DNA from: a virus
Length of the DNA stretch: 24,294 nucleotides
Direction: 5' to 3' (one strand)
Virus record (IMG/VR): IMGVR_UViG_3300042308_000397
Span: 1 to 24,294 of that record
Of this stretch, positions 7,701-15,161 are shown piece after piece (positions within the stretch are counted from its first letter, which is position 1; each line of letters begins with the position of its first letter). A program made the translations under genes and the position numbers. The notes under the pieces were generated by a model. It was not told where the DNA came from, did not search any database, and was given only the letters and a program-made list of their open reading frames with translations.

Positions 7701-8224
7701 ATTGCTTGATCGGTAAAACCGCCGCCAGCATATTGAACAGCAATTTTTAGCTGTACAGATGCACCGTTTGTATTGCCGGTGTTGGGGTCAATCCGCTGAA
7801 GTGCAGGGATAGCAATGGTTACACGAACAGCATCAACATCGACATCGGTAATACTGCGAACCAGTGGAACGTCTTTGACGATTGTGAGGCCAACGGGCTT
7901 CTCGTCTTCAACGCCAGGGCTGAGCGGGATGTAGGTTTGATTTTGCGTGCCGTTGCGGGTATAAATTTCAACGTCTTCAAAGTTGTAGGTGCCGTTTAAG
8001 TTTTGGATTGGCGTATTGTTGAGGTAAATCGAGGGAAGTGTTGATGCAGTTGGCACGCCATCGATGGTGACTGTTTGCTGCACCAAACCCTCAATTTCAC
8101 CTTCTGAAATCAGGTCAATAACGTTGGCATACTGACGCGAGTCAAGGCTGTCCTTAGCCGTGCTTGGCGTGCGTGAACTGCCGCCACCATCGCCCTTGCC
8201 AAAGCCTGCACCAATGATTGTCAT
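4763..8224 (-). CDS. J: Central tail tip / host specificity protein, lambda gpJ-like (1153 aa)
   Basis: This is the homologue of lambda gpJ, which forms the tail hub and contacts the receptor. The N-terminus is a Gly/Ser/Lys leader, then SRQYANVIDLISEGEIEGL at about 29-47, the hallmark opening of this family. Residues about 50-640 are the hub domains (WAKLRYPNSALVGLRVDAEQ near 240-259; ILYDLLTSSRYG near 314-325). Two fibronectin-III-like domains follow at about 665-768 and 770-868. The last 280 residues are phage-specific and include repeated LYVAL-Y segments and a triple LFD motif near the DNA position 5200-5260. Length is close to lambda gpJ (1132 aa). The start overlaps the gpI-like stop (ATGA). 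Confidence 0.93.
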   Translation of the reverse strand: MTIIGAGFGKGDGGGSSRTPSTAKDSLDSRQYANVIDLISEGEIEGLVQQTVTIDGVPTASTLPSIYLNNTPIQNLNGTYNFEDVEIYTRNGTQNQTYIPLSPGVEDEKPVGLTIVKDVPLVRSITDVDVDAVRVTIAIPALQRIDPNTGNTNGASVQLKIAVQYAGGGFTDQAIGLNGATTDTITGRTGDEYRKDYLIQLTRLNPSDSVDIRVTRVTADSTSALLSNAFNWQSYTEIIWAKLRYPNSALVGLRVDAEQFNSIPSRSYLVKGVKVAIPAGVSVDPQNGRIIYPENFVWNGTFAAATWTACPAWILYDLLTSSRYGFGEHIDAAQLDKWAFFAASKYANELVDDGFGGTEVRFSCNTTIQTAEEAYKLVNDLLSVMRCQGFWSSGSMTIAQDRPSDAAFLFTAANVTPEGFSYSGSSLKTRPNVAVVSYLDIGRYNSSGVWQPGLRDTAYEVVEDTEAIDKYGAVRTEISAFACTSRAQANRIGRWLLYSERYEKEVVSFTSSLDAGQQVRPGQIILIADPVKAGSRRGGRVNTATTTVITVDNTSNTDLSYSPGASTLSVILPDGTVEQQPVLDIVGADITVTTPFSVAPNSNSLWVLESPTLETSTWRVLSVQEQDSAVYTITAIAYNASKYDYIENGFELQQRDTTDLNVIPDAPSGLQVLDIPVPGGGTTKEVQYELNGRIAIKITFAWLGPKGIKNFRVKYRHEDDNFTTRTVQGTTFDIEDVRPGAYEIQVSSISASNVLYSSPAIATYIVEGISAAPLDVTGLTLVPISEALAVLTWNQTTELDVRVGGKVIIRHDPRPITTASWAYSTQVVTAVAGNATQKQVPLLPGTYFVKFQDYTGNQSENATAFEANLPEYESRLKLDLYVALTYVQDVFSTDHYFAGAQFEEENLITFVAGFTLPASFSGTTVNCSYDVPENALVIDLNLYVALDYYEPIYALGDAQAEYYFRETLDLGDVFDVNFRRYILKRDLNVSGLFDSAPGLFDDHPSLFDGNTSDATNVTYYIRATNDDPSGTPTWGEYTEIINGVVQGRAFEIKAILTTNDASVNIAIEQLRMIPELVRRVTSSSNPTKATTVQFDHAFFDIYSMAITPVELLSDERYLLSNVTTTGFEVDFYAGAATIEKAYHYTATGFGRAL

Positions 8225-8826
8225 GCTTTCACCTGTTCAGTATCAACACCAGCAGAGATGACAACACTGCCGGTCAAGGTCAGCCCGTAGCAAATTGGAA
8301 CGGGTGTCCCTTGGCGTGAAGTTTGCTGGATGCCAGAAAAGCTGTAGCTCTTGCGAGGGTCGGTATTGCTGTTGGCGCCCTGTGTGACAGTGGGGACTGG
8401 ACTGAGTAGTTGCGCGACGCCACCGAGGACCAAGCTGGCACCCACACCAACAAATGCGGTTCCGACGGTGCCAATTCCGGCCAAACCGCCTAGTGCTACT
8501 CCGGCAGATGCAATGGCTCCAATGCCAAAACTTAGGGCAATCAACGCCACGCCAGCAAGAATGGAGCCCGTGCTTCCACCCGCACCAGTCAACACAGGGA
8601 CGATTTTGATGTCCTGCAGGCCGGTCGGCTCGTGCAGTTGATCTAGGGTTAGATCTTCGCTGCCAACAGTGATGCGGTAATGCTGGTCCGCCATGTGTTT
8701 TTCAACGGCGGGGAAGTTGGCCACCAAAAAACGCACGGCTTCGGCAGCACTGGCAACATCTGCCTGCAGCACACGCCTGCCGATGAACTGAGCCAGCGGT
8801 CCGTAGAGCTTGATCTTACGGAGCAT
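8221..8826 (-). CDS. I: Tail assembly protein, lambda gpI-like (201 aa)
   Basis: Residues 1-80 form a ubiquitin-like beta-grasp domain ([15 protein letters not shown] at the start, [18 protein letters not shown] at about 61-78), typical of lambda gpI. Residues about 80-140 are a long Gly/Ala-rich hydrophobic stretch ([20 protein letters not shown] and onwards), also normal for this family and possibly membrane-active. The C-terminal part contains a PVPICYG-L motif, ending TEQVKA. The gene follows gpK and precedes gpJ exactly as in lambda. It has the best Shine-Dalgarno sequence in the window and overlaps the gpK gene by 11 bases. Confidence 0.9.
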   Translation of the reverse strand: MLRKIKLYGPLAQFIGRRVLQADVASAAEAVRFLVANFPAVEKHMADQHYRITVGSEDLTLDQLHEPTGLQDIKIVPVLTGAGGSTGSILAGVALIALSFGIGAIASAGVALGGLAGIGTVGTAFVGVGASLVLGGVAQLLSPVPTVTQGANSNTDPRKSYSFSGIQQTSRQGTPVPICYGLTLTGSVVISAGVDTEQVKA

Positions 8827-9517
8827 GGCGCAACCTCCTTCCTGTGCATTTTAAGAGCCAGCCACCGTATAAGTCACGAGTCGATAAGCGATTTTGCAGG
8901 TGATGCAACAACATCCCATCACCCAAATACACGCCGCAGTGGTTGAGGCCGGGTGATCCAATCGACAAAAGCAGTAGGTCGCCGCGCTCCAGTGGTTCGT
9001 CGTCTTGGAGTTGCCGGAAACCTGTCGCAGCCCAACAGCCCTCAAACATGGGTGCAGCCAAGAACTGCCCTGGGTCTAGCGGGCGGTCCCAGTCGCGGAG
9101 TTCGATGCCGTTTTCGGCATACCAGTCACGCGCCAGCGTCCAGCAATCCTGCACAGCCCACACCCACTGACGGCCGATCAGTGGTGCCTTGTATCCATTG
9201 GGGGTGTAAATGCTCCAGGCATTGGTTTTGGGATTGACGATGTGCCAAGGCAGGCCAGTTTTTTCGGCTGCTACCTTGTCCGCCTCGCTAGCGATGGCTG
9301 GTGTGATCGGGTGGCTGTGGACGATGGCAACAATCTCACCGGCATCCTCGGCAGCGGCATAGTCGTTGGGTGCCAGCACAAACATCTGTTCGGCGTGGGT
9401 AGCAAGGTTGCTACATGGCCAGTAACGCTCCTTGCCCTTGATTACCACCACAACACCGCAGGCTTCATTGGGATCCTCGGCCTGTGCGTGGGCTAAGGCA
9501 GCATCACGCCAGCTCAT
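8816..9517 (-). CDS. K: Tail tip peptidase, lambda gpK-like: JAB plus NlpC/P60 domains (233 aa)
   Basis: A two-domain enzyme of the tail tip. The N-terminal domain (about 1-105) is a JAB/MPN metalloprotease: PNEACGV at 16-22, then HSHP at 67-70 with Ser77 and Asp80, giving the H-x-H-x(7)-S-x(2)-D zinc signature. The C-terminal domain (about 112-225) is NlpC/P60-like, with the likely nucleophile Cys125 in [12 protein letters not shown] and a catalytic His193 in [17 protein letters not shown]. In lambda relatives this protein is thought to process tail parts or open peptidoglycan during entry. All key residues appear intact. The start overlaps the gpL stop by ATGA. Confidence 0.92.
   Translation of the reverse strand: MSWRDAALAHAQAEDPNEACGVVVVIKGKERYWPCSNLATHAEQMFVLAPNDYAAAEDAGEIVAIVHSHPITPAIASEADKVAAEKTGLPWHIVNPKTNAWSIYTPNGYKAPLIGRQWVWAVQDCWTLARDWYAENGIELRDWDRPLDPGQFLAAPMFEGCWAATGFRQLQDDEPLERGDLLLLSIGSPGLNHCGVYLGDGMLLHHLQNRLSTRDLYGGWLLKCTGRRLRHAP
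8832..8840 (-). promoter_or_regulatory. Consensus ribosome binding site for gpI gene
   Basis: On the coding strand this reads AAGGAGGTT, a full anti-16S match placed about 7 bases before the ATG at 8826, inside the end of the gpK gene. Most other genes here depend on stop/start overlap and have weak sites, so this one stands out and fixes the gpI start. Confidence 0.8.
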
Positions 9518-10347
9518 GCGAAGTAGGTGCCGATGCCGGGGTAGCCACCAAACGGCAACTCAGCGTTTTGACCAAAGCGCAGTTTGCAACTATCGACGCG
9601 CTTGCTGCAAACGTCTTGGCTGGCGTTCAGAACCACCTCGTCGTTTTCGTTGTAAAAATTGGTGCCGGCATAGCTGCATTCAGCAGAGCGGTAAACCCAC
9701 TGGCACCGTGTCACGCATTGCCGCTTTGGCGCTCGCACACCAGCAAGGTCAAAAGCACTGGCCAGTTCAAACTCAACAACATCGCGGGTTTCGGCTGACT
9801 TTCGATCAACGAAATAAATCTCCCGTGGCCACTCGGCGTAGGGGTCGGCCGTGGCATTTACAGGTTCAAGGAAAATTGAAGTGCCATCTTCAAACAACAG
9901 CCTTGAACCATCTTCCAAAAGAAGTACATCTCCGGAAGCAAAATTTTCCGCGTCTAAGAATCGCTTTAGCGTCCTGATACGAATAACCTTGGCGCCTTCT
10001 AAGCCTTCTGGCAGGGTGGCAAGGATTGCGGTGATCGAGCCAAGTAGGTTGGATGCACGCAGTTTTGGGCGCGGCAGTTGGCCGTTGCCGTTGTACTCAA
10101 AACCATCTGCCTCGATTGGCAGTGCTTGGTACGCCTGCGAGTTCCAAATGATGTCTGTCAGGACTTCGTTGAAACCAGCGTGAAAGTAATACGTCTGGTC
10201 AACGCCGTGCTGGGCAGCATTCAATTCGAGCTGAAATAGCTCGATGACTGCACCAGGAGCGATCTCCTGTAATGCGGCAGTGAGGCTGGCTTGGCTGTCG
10301 CTGGTGACGTAACCAGCATCCCAGTAGCCGGTTACAACGTAGGCCAT
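9514..10347 (-). CDS. L: Minor tail protein, lambda gpL-like iron-sulfur protein (277 aa)
   Basis: A tail tip hub protein. Residues 20-135 align by eye with lambda gpL ([41 protein letters not shown], then [11 protein letters not shown]). Residues about 205-277 hold the C-terminal cysteine domain (Cys215, Cys224, Cys247 and Cys254, spacing 9/23/7). This spacing agrees with the four cysteines reported to bind a [4Fe-4S] cluster in lambda gpL. Residues about 140-166 are an extra segment with a tandem LLEDG/LFEDG repeat that lambda lacks, and there is a short N-terminal extension ([10 protein letters not shown]). It is longer than lambda gpL (about 232 aa) for these two reasons. Confidence 0.88.
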   Translation of the reverse strand: MAYVVTGYWDAGYVTSDSQASLTAALQEIAPGAVIELFQLELNAAQHGVDQTYYFHAGFNEVLTDIIWNSQAYQALPIEADGFEYNGNGQLPRPKLRASNLLGSITAILATLPEGLEGAKVIRIRTLKRFLDAENFASGDVLLLEDGSRLLFEDGTSIFLEPVNATADPYAEWPREIYFVDRKSAETRDVVEFELASAFDLAGVRAPKRQCVTRCQWVYRSAECSYAGTNFYNENDEVVLNASQDVCSKRVDSCKLRFGQNAELPFGGYPGIGTYFA

Positions 10348-10350
10348 GCG

Positions 10351-10773
10351 TTATGCCGTGACAGCTTTAATGACGGCAAAACCAATAATGATTGCCTCGG
10401 ACAACGAGCCGGCAGTGATATTACGGACGTTGATCGAAGCAGAACCTGCACCGGCTTGAGCGTTAAGAAGATAGGCGCCTGCCGTTCCAGCACTGACGTG
10501 GTTGAGTACCAGCAGATCAGTGGAGGCAATGGTGCTGTTGGTCAGCGTGAACGACACCGTGGTCGCTGCTGCCAAAGCGGCGCCGTTCAGGGTGATTTGG
10601 CCGCAACGCTTGTTGAGGGTCACGCCGGTACTTTTGCTGGTGGCTTGGGTAACCGTGCCGCCTTCGCCGGTGATGTAACCAGCCTTGTCGGTATTCAGGT
10701 TGGTGAAGTTGGCGTCCAGCTCGGTGTGGGTCAGTGGGCTGCCCTTGCCGGCGCGGGTGACGATGGTGCTCAT
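10351..10773 (-). CDS. Extra tail-module protein between gpM and gpL genes (140 aa)
   Basis: The N-terminus (STIVTRAGKGSPLTHTELDA, then NFTNLNTDK) is a motif I associate with cyanophage and prophage tail-fibre-like proteins. Residues 45-140 are beta-rich and Ala/Ser/Thr-rich (TLNKRCGQITLNGAALAAAT and onwards) and end in a hydrophobic AIIIGFAVIKAVTA strand. There are no catalytic motifs or signal peptide. The gene has a good ribosome binding site (GGAGAT about 8 bases before the ATG) and a 39-base spacer upstream, unlike the overlapped neighbours. It has no counterpart in lambda and could be a small tip fibre or a decoration of the tail tip. Function not known. Confidence 0.72.
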   Translation of the reverse strand: MSTIVTRAGKGSPLTHTELDANFTNLNTDKAGYITGEGGTVTQATSKSTGVTLNKRCGQITLNGAALAAATTVSFTLTNSTIASTDLLVLNHVSAGTAGAYLLNAQAGAGSASINVRNITAGSLSEAIIIGFAVIKAVTA

Positions 10774-10812
10774 GGAAGATCTCCGGTACTAGCAGTTTAG
10801 ATGCTTATGCCA

Positions 10813-11148
10813 TCAGGGTTCAAATACTTGACGGAAGGTGGCTGTGATGGTGTTGAAGTTGCAGCTCACCTGACTGGTCTGCCATTCGCTGCACACCCAC
10901 TTGCCGGCATAGCCATTCGGATCAGTCCAATCAAATGACTCAGTAGCACCTCGAGCGCGCAGGAAGGTGAGGATGTTGTCCCGTTCGGTATCATTTCGAT
11001 TGCTGAACTGAAGCTGCCAGGTCTTTGGTTGTGTGTTCAAGTTATAGGCAAGGCGTTGCTCATAGCCATCGCCGAATTTAACGGTGCGCACCGTAGGCGC
11101 TTCGGACAGATCAGCACTGAAGCTCGGCGTGTAGGTGAAAGTGGCCAT
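10813..11148 (-). CDS. M: Minor tail protein, lambda gpM-like (111 aa)
   Basis: A small tail tip protein of the phage minor tail protein family. Typical features are the opening FTYTPSFSADLSEAPTVRTVKFGDGYEQR (split here: FTYTPSFSADLSEAPTVRTV and KFGDGYEQR), then LNTQPKTWQLQFSNR and a C-terminal ATFRQVFEP. The length matches lambda gpM (109 aa). It follows the tape measure gene with a TAATG overlap, as expected from lambda order. All features look intact. Confidence 0.93.
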   Translation of the reverse strand: MATFTYTPSFSADLSEAPTVRTVKFGDGYEQRLAYNLNTQPKTWQLQFSNRNDTERDNILTFLRARGATESFDWTDPNGYAGKWVCSEWQTSQVSCNFNTITATFRQVFEP

Positions 11149-13406
11149 TATGCGAGCAAACCTCCTGGACGTTTCTGCTTGATCAGTTCCTGCTGGACCG
11201 CGATGCCAATGGCCTTGCCAAGCTGATTAGCTTGATTGCCGTCACCTTGCACGTTAGAACCAGCGGCATCAACGTTCACCGTCACGCTCACCGCACCACC
11301 GCCGTTAGCTGCCTGCACACCGAGCCGGCCATCACGGCCGCGGCGCAGCGGCATGATCGCTTCAGGTCCGGCCTCACCCATCAGGCCGATGCCCTTGGCG
11401 AAGGGGAACATCGTCGGCTTATCGACGATGCCGCCACGGGCGAACTTCTGGATGCCGTTCTGGGCAAAGACGTTGCCCATGGCGCTCCTAGGGATATTGA
11501 ACAAATCCATCACGCCACCCACCAACGGCCTGATGATGGCCTGCCGGATCGCGATGCGAGCAATGTCGGCGATGATGCTGTTGGCCAGATCGGTGAAGTT
11601 CGCCTTGCCGGTGGTGACGAAGCTGGTCAGTTGATCCTCTAGACCTTGGAAGGTATTGACGACGGCATCCCCAACTTGAGCGCCGAAGTTGCTGATCGAT
11701 TCATAGTAGGCCTTGATCTTCTCATTGAAGTTCGCGCCAAAGCTATCCTCCTGCTCCTTTTGTTTCTTGTTGGCATCATCAAGTGCAGCAGCACGATCAC
11801 GAAGCAGGCGGATGTGCTCAGCTAGCGCGGGGTTCGTAGCAGCTAAGATGTCAAGCTGCAACAGGTTGATCTGAGCGTTCAGCTTCTCAACTTCAGTCAA
11901 TACCTTCTTATCGTTTTGCACCTCGCGAATCTTTGCGTCATAGTCATCAAGAGATGGCAGCAGATCTTTGAGGCCTTGCGTTAGCTGCTGATTTGCTAGC
12001 TCTGTATTTGCTTTGGAAAGTTGATTGATCAATGTTTCCAGCGGTTTCACGTTCATCTCGCCGCCAGCCGCTCTGATGTCACGGAACAACTTGACGACCT
12101 GCTGCGTCAGATCATCAACGGTTCGATCGTTCTCACGAATGGCTTCAGTACGATCGGCCAGCAGTTTCTCCACTGGCGTGCCGCCAACATTGGCGAACGC
12201 CGCGTTGGCATCCTCTACCTTTCGACGCAGGCTTTCCTGCAGATCCACCAGCTGCTGCGTCAATGTGTTGCGACGTTGCTGCAGTCTCTCGGCTTCGTTT
12301 GCAGCACGCTTAGCCTCCGCAGCGGCTCGCGCATCCGCCCCGCTCATGTCCAGTGCTGTCCGCCCAGTGCGGCGCCCGGTGCCTGGGGATGGGGCATCCG
12401 TGAACAACCGCTGGAATTGACCCATGTTCGCTTGAAAGCGCTTCATGAAGTCAGCGCCAAAGCGATCGGCCTCAGCCTGCGCACCAGCGAAGTCGCCCTT
12501 AAATGCCAGCGCAGCCCGTTTTGCAAAGGAACCGATCAGCCGAACAGCTTCATCGACGAGTTTGACCATGCCAAGCAGCACAGCCGCCACGCTGCGGATG
12601 CCGAACTTGATGACATTGAACAGATCAGTCCAGTCAGTTTTGCTATCAAACAGCTCGCCAAACACTTCGATGATTGACTGCAGAGCAGGGAGTAGTGCGT
12701 CGGTCAACTCCATCCCGAAGCCTTGAGTCTTGATCCCAAACTCGGTCAGCGTGTCGTTGAACAGATCAGACCTGGCAGCGAAATCATCGGAAATCTTGAA
12801 GGTAAATTTCTCCATACTGGCCGCGCCTTCATTCAGCAGCGGAATCAACTCGGCGCCTGCCTTGCCAAACAAGGCCACGGCCATCTGTGCCTTCTTTGCT
12901 CCATCAGGCATATCGGCGAACTTGTCCGCAATTTGCTTAAGCGCTTTATCGGTTGGGATCAGTTGACCGTTGGCGTCTTTAGCTGTGACGCCCAACTGCT
13001 TGAGAAGGCGCTGCATGTCGTCGTTGCCCTCCGCTGCCTTCACCAAGTTCAAGTTCAGCTTGTTGATGCCCTTGCCCAAGCTGCCCATATCAACATCAGC
13101 TAGCTTGGCAGCATTACCGATTCCGGTCAGAGCGACAGCGGCGATGCCAGTCTTGGCTTGAAGGTTGAACAGTTCATCGCCGGCGTTGATAGATTTCTTC
13201 ACAATCGCCGAGAGTCCGCCAACGATTGCACTCCCAGCGATAGCTGCACCAAAGCCAGCGACGGCACCCTTCAGACCATTAAATGACATGGCCGCGTTCT
13301 TGGCCTGCCCCTGCAATCCCTGCATGGAATTGCCAAGCCGTCGGATATTGTTTTCGCCTTGAACGTCTGCCTTGATCCGCAGCATGGCATCCATGTTCAT
13401 CGCCAT
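11148..13406 (-). CDS. H: Tail tape measure protein, lambda gpH-like (752 aa)
   Basis: The protein sets tail length and is threaded through the tube; it may help DNA cross the membrane. Residues 1-130 carry the usual N-terminal region with an Ala/Gly-rich hydrophobic segment (GAVAGFGAAIAGSAIVGGLS at about 46-65). Further hydrophobic helices lie near 270-285, and charged coiled-coil helices extend across about 360-560. Residues about 570-635 match the lambda gpH C-terminal domain (FTTGKANFTDLANSIIADI is the lambda-like pattern; here VTTGKANFTDLANSIIADIA). At the common 1.5 angstrom per residue, a tail of roughly 110 nm is expected. The start lies 2 bases after the GT stop. Confidence 0.93.
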   Translation of the reverse strand: MAMNMDAMLRIKADVQGENNIRRLGNSMQGLQGQAKNAAMSFNGLKGAVAGFGAAIAGSAIVGGLSAIVKKSINAGDELFNLQAKTGIAAVALTGIGNAAKLADVDMGSLGKGINKLNLNLVKAAEGNDDMQRLLKQLGVTAKDANGQLIPTDKALKQIADKFADMPDGAKKAQMAVALFGKAGAELIPLLNEGAASMEKFTFKISDDFAARSDLFNDTLTEFGIKTQGFGMELTDALLPALQSIIEVFGELFDSKTDWTDLFNVIKFGIRSVAAVLLGMVKLVDEAVRLIGSFAKRAALAFKGDFAGAQAEADRFGADFMKRFQANMGQFQRLFTDAPSPGTGRRTGRTALDMSGADARAAAEAKRAANEAERLQQRRNTLTQQLVDLQESLRRKVEDANAAFANVGGTPVEKLLADRTEAIRENDRTVDDLTQQVVKLFRDIRAAGGEMNVKPLETLINQLSKANTELANQQLTQGLKDLLPSLDDYDAKIREVQNDKKVLTEVEKLNAQINLLQLDILAATNPALAEHIRLLRDRAAALDDANKKQKEQEDSFGANFNEKIKAYYESISNFGAQVGDAVVNTFQGLEDQLTSFVTTGKANFTDLANSIIADIARIAIRQAIIRPLVGGVMDLFNIPRSAMGNVFAQNGIQKFARGGIVDKPTMFPFAKGIGLMGEAGPEAIMPLRRGRDGRLGVQAANGGGAVSVTVNVDAAGSNVQGDGNQANQLGKAIGIAVQQELIKQKRPGGLLA

Positions 13407-13408
13407 GG

Positions 13409-13699
13409 CTATGCCCCCTGTTTATTGATCACGGTCATCGCTGCGGCCTCCATGATTTGCAGGTCCTCCAGCAGCGCGCGCGGTTCCTCTACGTCGTACA
13501 GCTTAAACAGCCAGCGCACCGCTGCATAGTCCAATCCGATCACCCCGCTCATCGTGGTGCGCCATTGCGTCTGAACTCGCAGGAACATCTCGACCACTGG
13601 CCAGTTCTCCGGCCAAATTCCGAAGTCTTCATCCGGTGGTGGTGGGAGGTCTTGCAGCTCAAGACCAAAGGCCGCGGCATCGTCGGCGGTTTCGTCCAC
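13409..13699 (-). CDS. T: Tail assembly chaperone T part (GT), DUF1799-like, expressed by frameshift
   Basis: The frame contains FGIWPENWPVVEMFLRVQTQ and GVIGLDYAAVRWLFKLYDVE, the pattern of the DUF1799 family, the usual partner of the G chaperone in lambda-like phages. As an independent gene it would need a GTG at 13699 with no convincing ribosome binding site. The frame is open further upstream, to 13738, and meets the slippery site at the end of the G gene. The real product is therefore probably a G-T fusion of 228 residues (119 from G plus 109 here) made by -1 frameshifting. It is expected to bind the tape measure protein and recruit tube subunits, without being in the virion. The stop is 2 bases before the tape measure start. 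Confidence 0.85.
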   Translation of the reverse strand: MDETADDAAAFGLELQDLPPPPDEDFGIWPENWPVVEMFLRVQTQWRTTMSGVIGLDYAAVRWLFKLYDVEEPRALLEDLQIMEAAAMTVINKQGA

Positions 13700-13744
13700 A
13701 ACGCCACCGCCTGCCCAATGCTCAGCGGCCTCGATCAGTTTTTT
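13670..13744 (-). other. Programmed -1 frameshift signal (A AAA AAC) with possible stem structure
   Basis: On the coding strand the last G codons are CGA AAA AAC TGA, so the heptamer A-AAA-AAC (13744-13738) sits in the correct phase for -1 slippage just before the stop. Seven bases later, GGCCGC (13730-13725) can pair with GCGGCC (13675-13670). A second pair, GGCGGT (13711-13706) with ACCGCC (13690-13685), nests inside it. Slippage continues into the T frame as LIEAAEHWAGGGV. The heptamer is canonical; the stem is only a visual prediction with long internal loops. Confidence 0.82.
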
Positions 13745-14094
13745 CGCTTAGCCCCTTTGATGCTGTCCATGTAAGCCTTCAGCACAGCGATGGCGAGGAA
13801 CGGCACCTCGAGCAATTCGTCGAGTGCTTTCTGGCTGAAGGGGATCTCCTTGCCATGATCATCATTGATGCCAGACCAACCCACCAACACATCGCGGGCG
13901 ATGTCGGTGATTTGATCCAGGTCGCCCAGGTCTTCGAGCTTCTGCAACTCGGCGACCATTGGACCGATTTTGCTTTGCGGCAGGCGCTTGAACTCACCAT
14001 CAAAGGTCTGGCGCTCGTGGCGGCCACCATCGATCGGGAGATCAAAGGCGACCGGCCACGAGTAAGTGCCGGACTGCTTAAGTACGAAAGCCAA
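13735..14094 (-). CDS. G: Tail assembly chaperone, lambda gpG-like (119 aa)
   Basis: The gene lies between the tail tube and the GT/tape measure genes, the fixed place of lambda G. The protein is a soluble helical protein: a short beta start (FVLKQSGTYSWPVAFDLPID), then RHERQTFDGEFKRLPQSKI and helices VAELQKLEDLGDLDQITDIA and QKALDELLEVPFLAIAVLKA. The similarity at the sequence level is to the general family (a beta N-terminus with FxxxFKRLPQ, often seen in such chaperones), but the frameshift into a DUF1799 frame is the decisive evidence. The start is a TTG 2 bases after the tail tube stop, with no strong ribosome binding site, so translational coupling is likely. Confidence 0.85.
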   Translation of the reverse strand: MAFVLKQSGTYSWPVAFDLPIDGGRHERQTFDGEFKRLPQSKIGPMVAELQKLEDLGDLDQITDIARDVLVGWSGINDDHGKEIPFSQKALDELLEVPFLAIAVLKAYMDSIKGAKRKN

Positions 14095-14096
14095 GA

Positions 14097-15035
14097 TCAG
14101 GTGTAAACGAGACTGAACTCATCATTGCCTGAACTGGTCGGAACTGCAATAAACGGCATGTTCAGCATCTGCACGCCATCCTGATCCGAATAGGTCAGGT
14201 TGCCCAGATCGGACTGGGCAGTGGTCACCGTGGCGATGTTGCCGCCGGTCGTGCCGTGCTGGAAGGTGATGCTGCCGGTGCTGCTGCCGGTAGCGATCGT
14301 GAAGAAGTCCTTGGCCGCAATGGTCGGAGCTTCGATCACGATGGTGCCGCTGGGCGCCCGGTTGGTGATCATGATCTCCTTCGAGCAGCCGACCAGCTCG
14401 CGATAGATCACGTCGTTGGCCATGCTGAAGTTGTAGCTTTGCAGGCAGCCGCTGTAGGAGAAGGCGGTGAAGTTGGTGGTGTTGCCCTGCTTGAAGATCA
14501 GCGGGGTGGCCTGGTTGGCGTAGGTCGGGGTGGGCAGCGTCTCATCGGTCGGGGCGTTGTAGATGCCCGTCATGGTGAAGCTGATCACGGGCACCTGGCC
14601 AACCTCCCCGGAAATCTCAAAACTTCCGCGGCAGCCGGTCAGCTTGTGGCGAATGCCATCCTCGTGGTAGTGGATGGTGCAGCTCTCGAAGCCGCTGCTC
14701 TCGGGCGCGTAGGTGGCGCTGGTGCTAGTCACCAGCGTCTCAGATAGGCCGCAGCTACGCAGCACCGGACCATAGGCCGGAGCGGTCCCAGCAGTGCCGG
14801 AGCCAGCCAGCTCCACCTCGAAGGTCACCTCGACCCGGGTCTGCGCCAGCAGTTGATCGGCTTGCCCCATGTAAGGACGCACCAGGTCGCGGTTTACGGT
14901 CTCAGCGACCAGCGGCTGGATCTCGAGGTTGCGCACCAAGATGGCATTGCTCGAGCCGGTCGGGCTGGAGTCAGTGGCGTAGGTGGTTTCAATCTTCGCC
15001 AGGATCAAACGCCGGCGTGTCAGAACTGAGGCCAT
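14097..15035 (-). CDS. V: Major tail tube protein (312 aa)
   Basis: The building block of the tail tube. The opening LTRRRLILAKIETTYATDSS is typical of siphophage tube proteins of about 310 residues. The rest is beta-rich with pairs such as RVEVTFEVELAGSGTAGTAP (about 67-86), YHEDGIRHKLTGCRGSFEIS (about 122-141) and VPVISFTMTGIY. A C-terminal domain (about 225-312) with FFTIATGSSTGSITFQHGTT could be an added Ig-like or duplicated sheet region. It corresponds to lambda gpV by position but is longer (lambda 246 aa) and only distantly alike. The ATG at 15035 has GAGG about 9 bases upstream. The gene begins inside the preceding 54-aa frame. Confidence 0.85.
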   Translation of the reverse strand: MASVLTRRRLILAKIETTYATDSSPTGSSNAILVRNLEIQPLVAETVNRDLVRPYMGQADQLLAQTRVEVTFEVELAGSGTAGTAPAYGPVLRSCGLSETLVTSTSATYAPESSGFESCTIHYHEDGIRHKLTGCRGSFEISGEVGQVPVISFTMTGIYNAPTDETLPTPTYANQATPLIFKQGNTTNFTAFSYSGCLQSYNFSMANDVIYRELVGCSKEIMITNRAPSGTIVIEAPTIAAKDFFTIATGSSTGSITFQHGTTGGNIATVTTAQSDLGNLTYSDQDGVQMLNMPFIAVPTSSGNDEFSLVYT

Positions 15036-15153
15036 TGGTGGCTACCTCGGGTTGGGGGTGGGGAGCCGGCTGGGTCCGCTCGACGAGCTTTCGCTTGCCG
15101 GTTTTCTTGTCGACCAGATAGCTGCCGCCCTGGCCTTTGTATTCGTCCATCAT
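14989..15153 (-). CDS. Small hypothetical phage protein overlapping tail tube gene (54 aa)
   Basis: The protein starts MMDEYKGQGGSYLVDKKTGK, continues RKLVERTQPAPHPQPEVATN and ends in a short acidic tail. The start (ATG at 15153, or the next codon at 15150) lies 8 bases after the tail terminator stop, and its last 47 bases overlap the tail tube gene in another frame. I remember short siphophage proteins with the same Y.G.GGSY..D..TG.R.LV.RT pattern directly before the tail tube gene; their function is unknown. It fills the only apparent gap between the terminator and tube genes. No membrane segment or enzyme motif is present. Confidence 0.66.
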   Translation of the reverse strand: MMDEYKGQGGSYLVDKKTGKRKLVERTQPAPHPQPEVATNGLSSDTPAFDPGED

Positions 15154-15161
15154 CGTAGCTA

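Noticed and set aside
13409-13699. T-part as an independent gene starting at GTG 13699
   Set aside because: There is no convincing ribosome binding site, the frame continues upstream to the slippery heptamer, and lambda-like phages express this part as a frameshift fusion.
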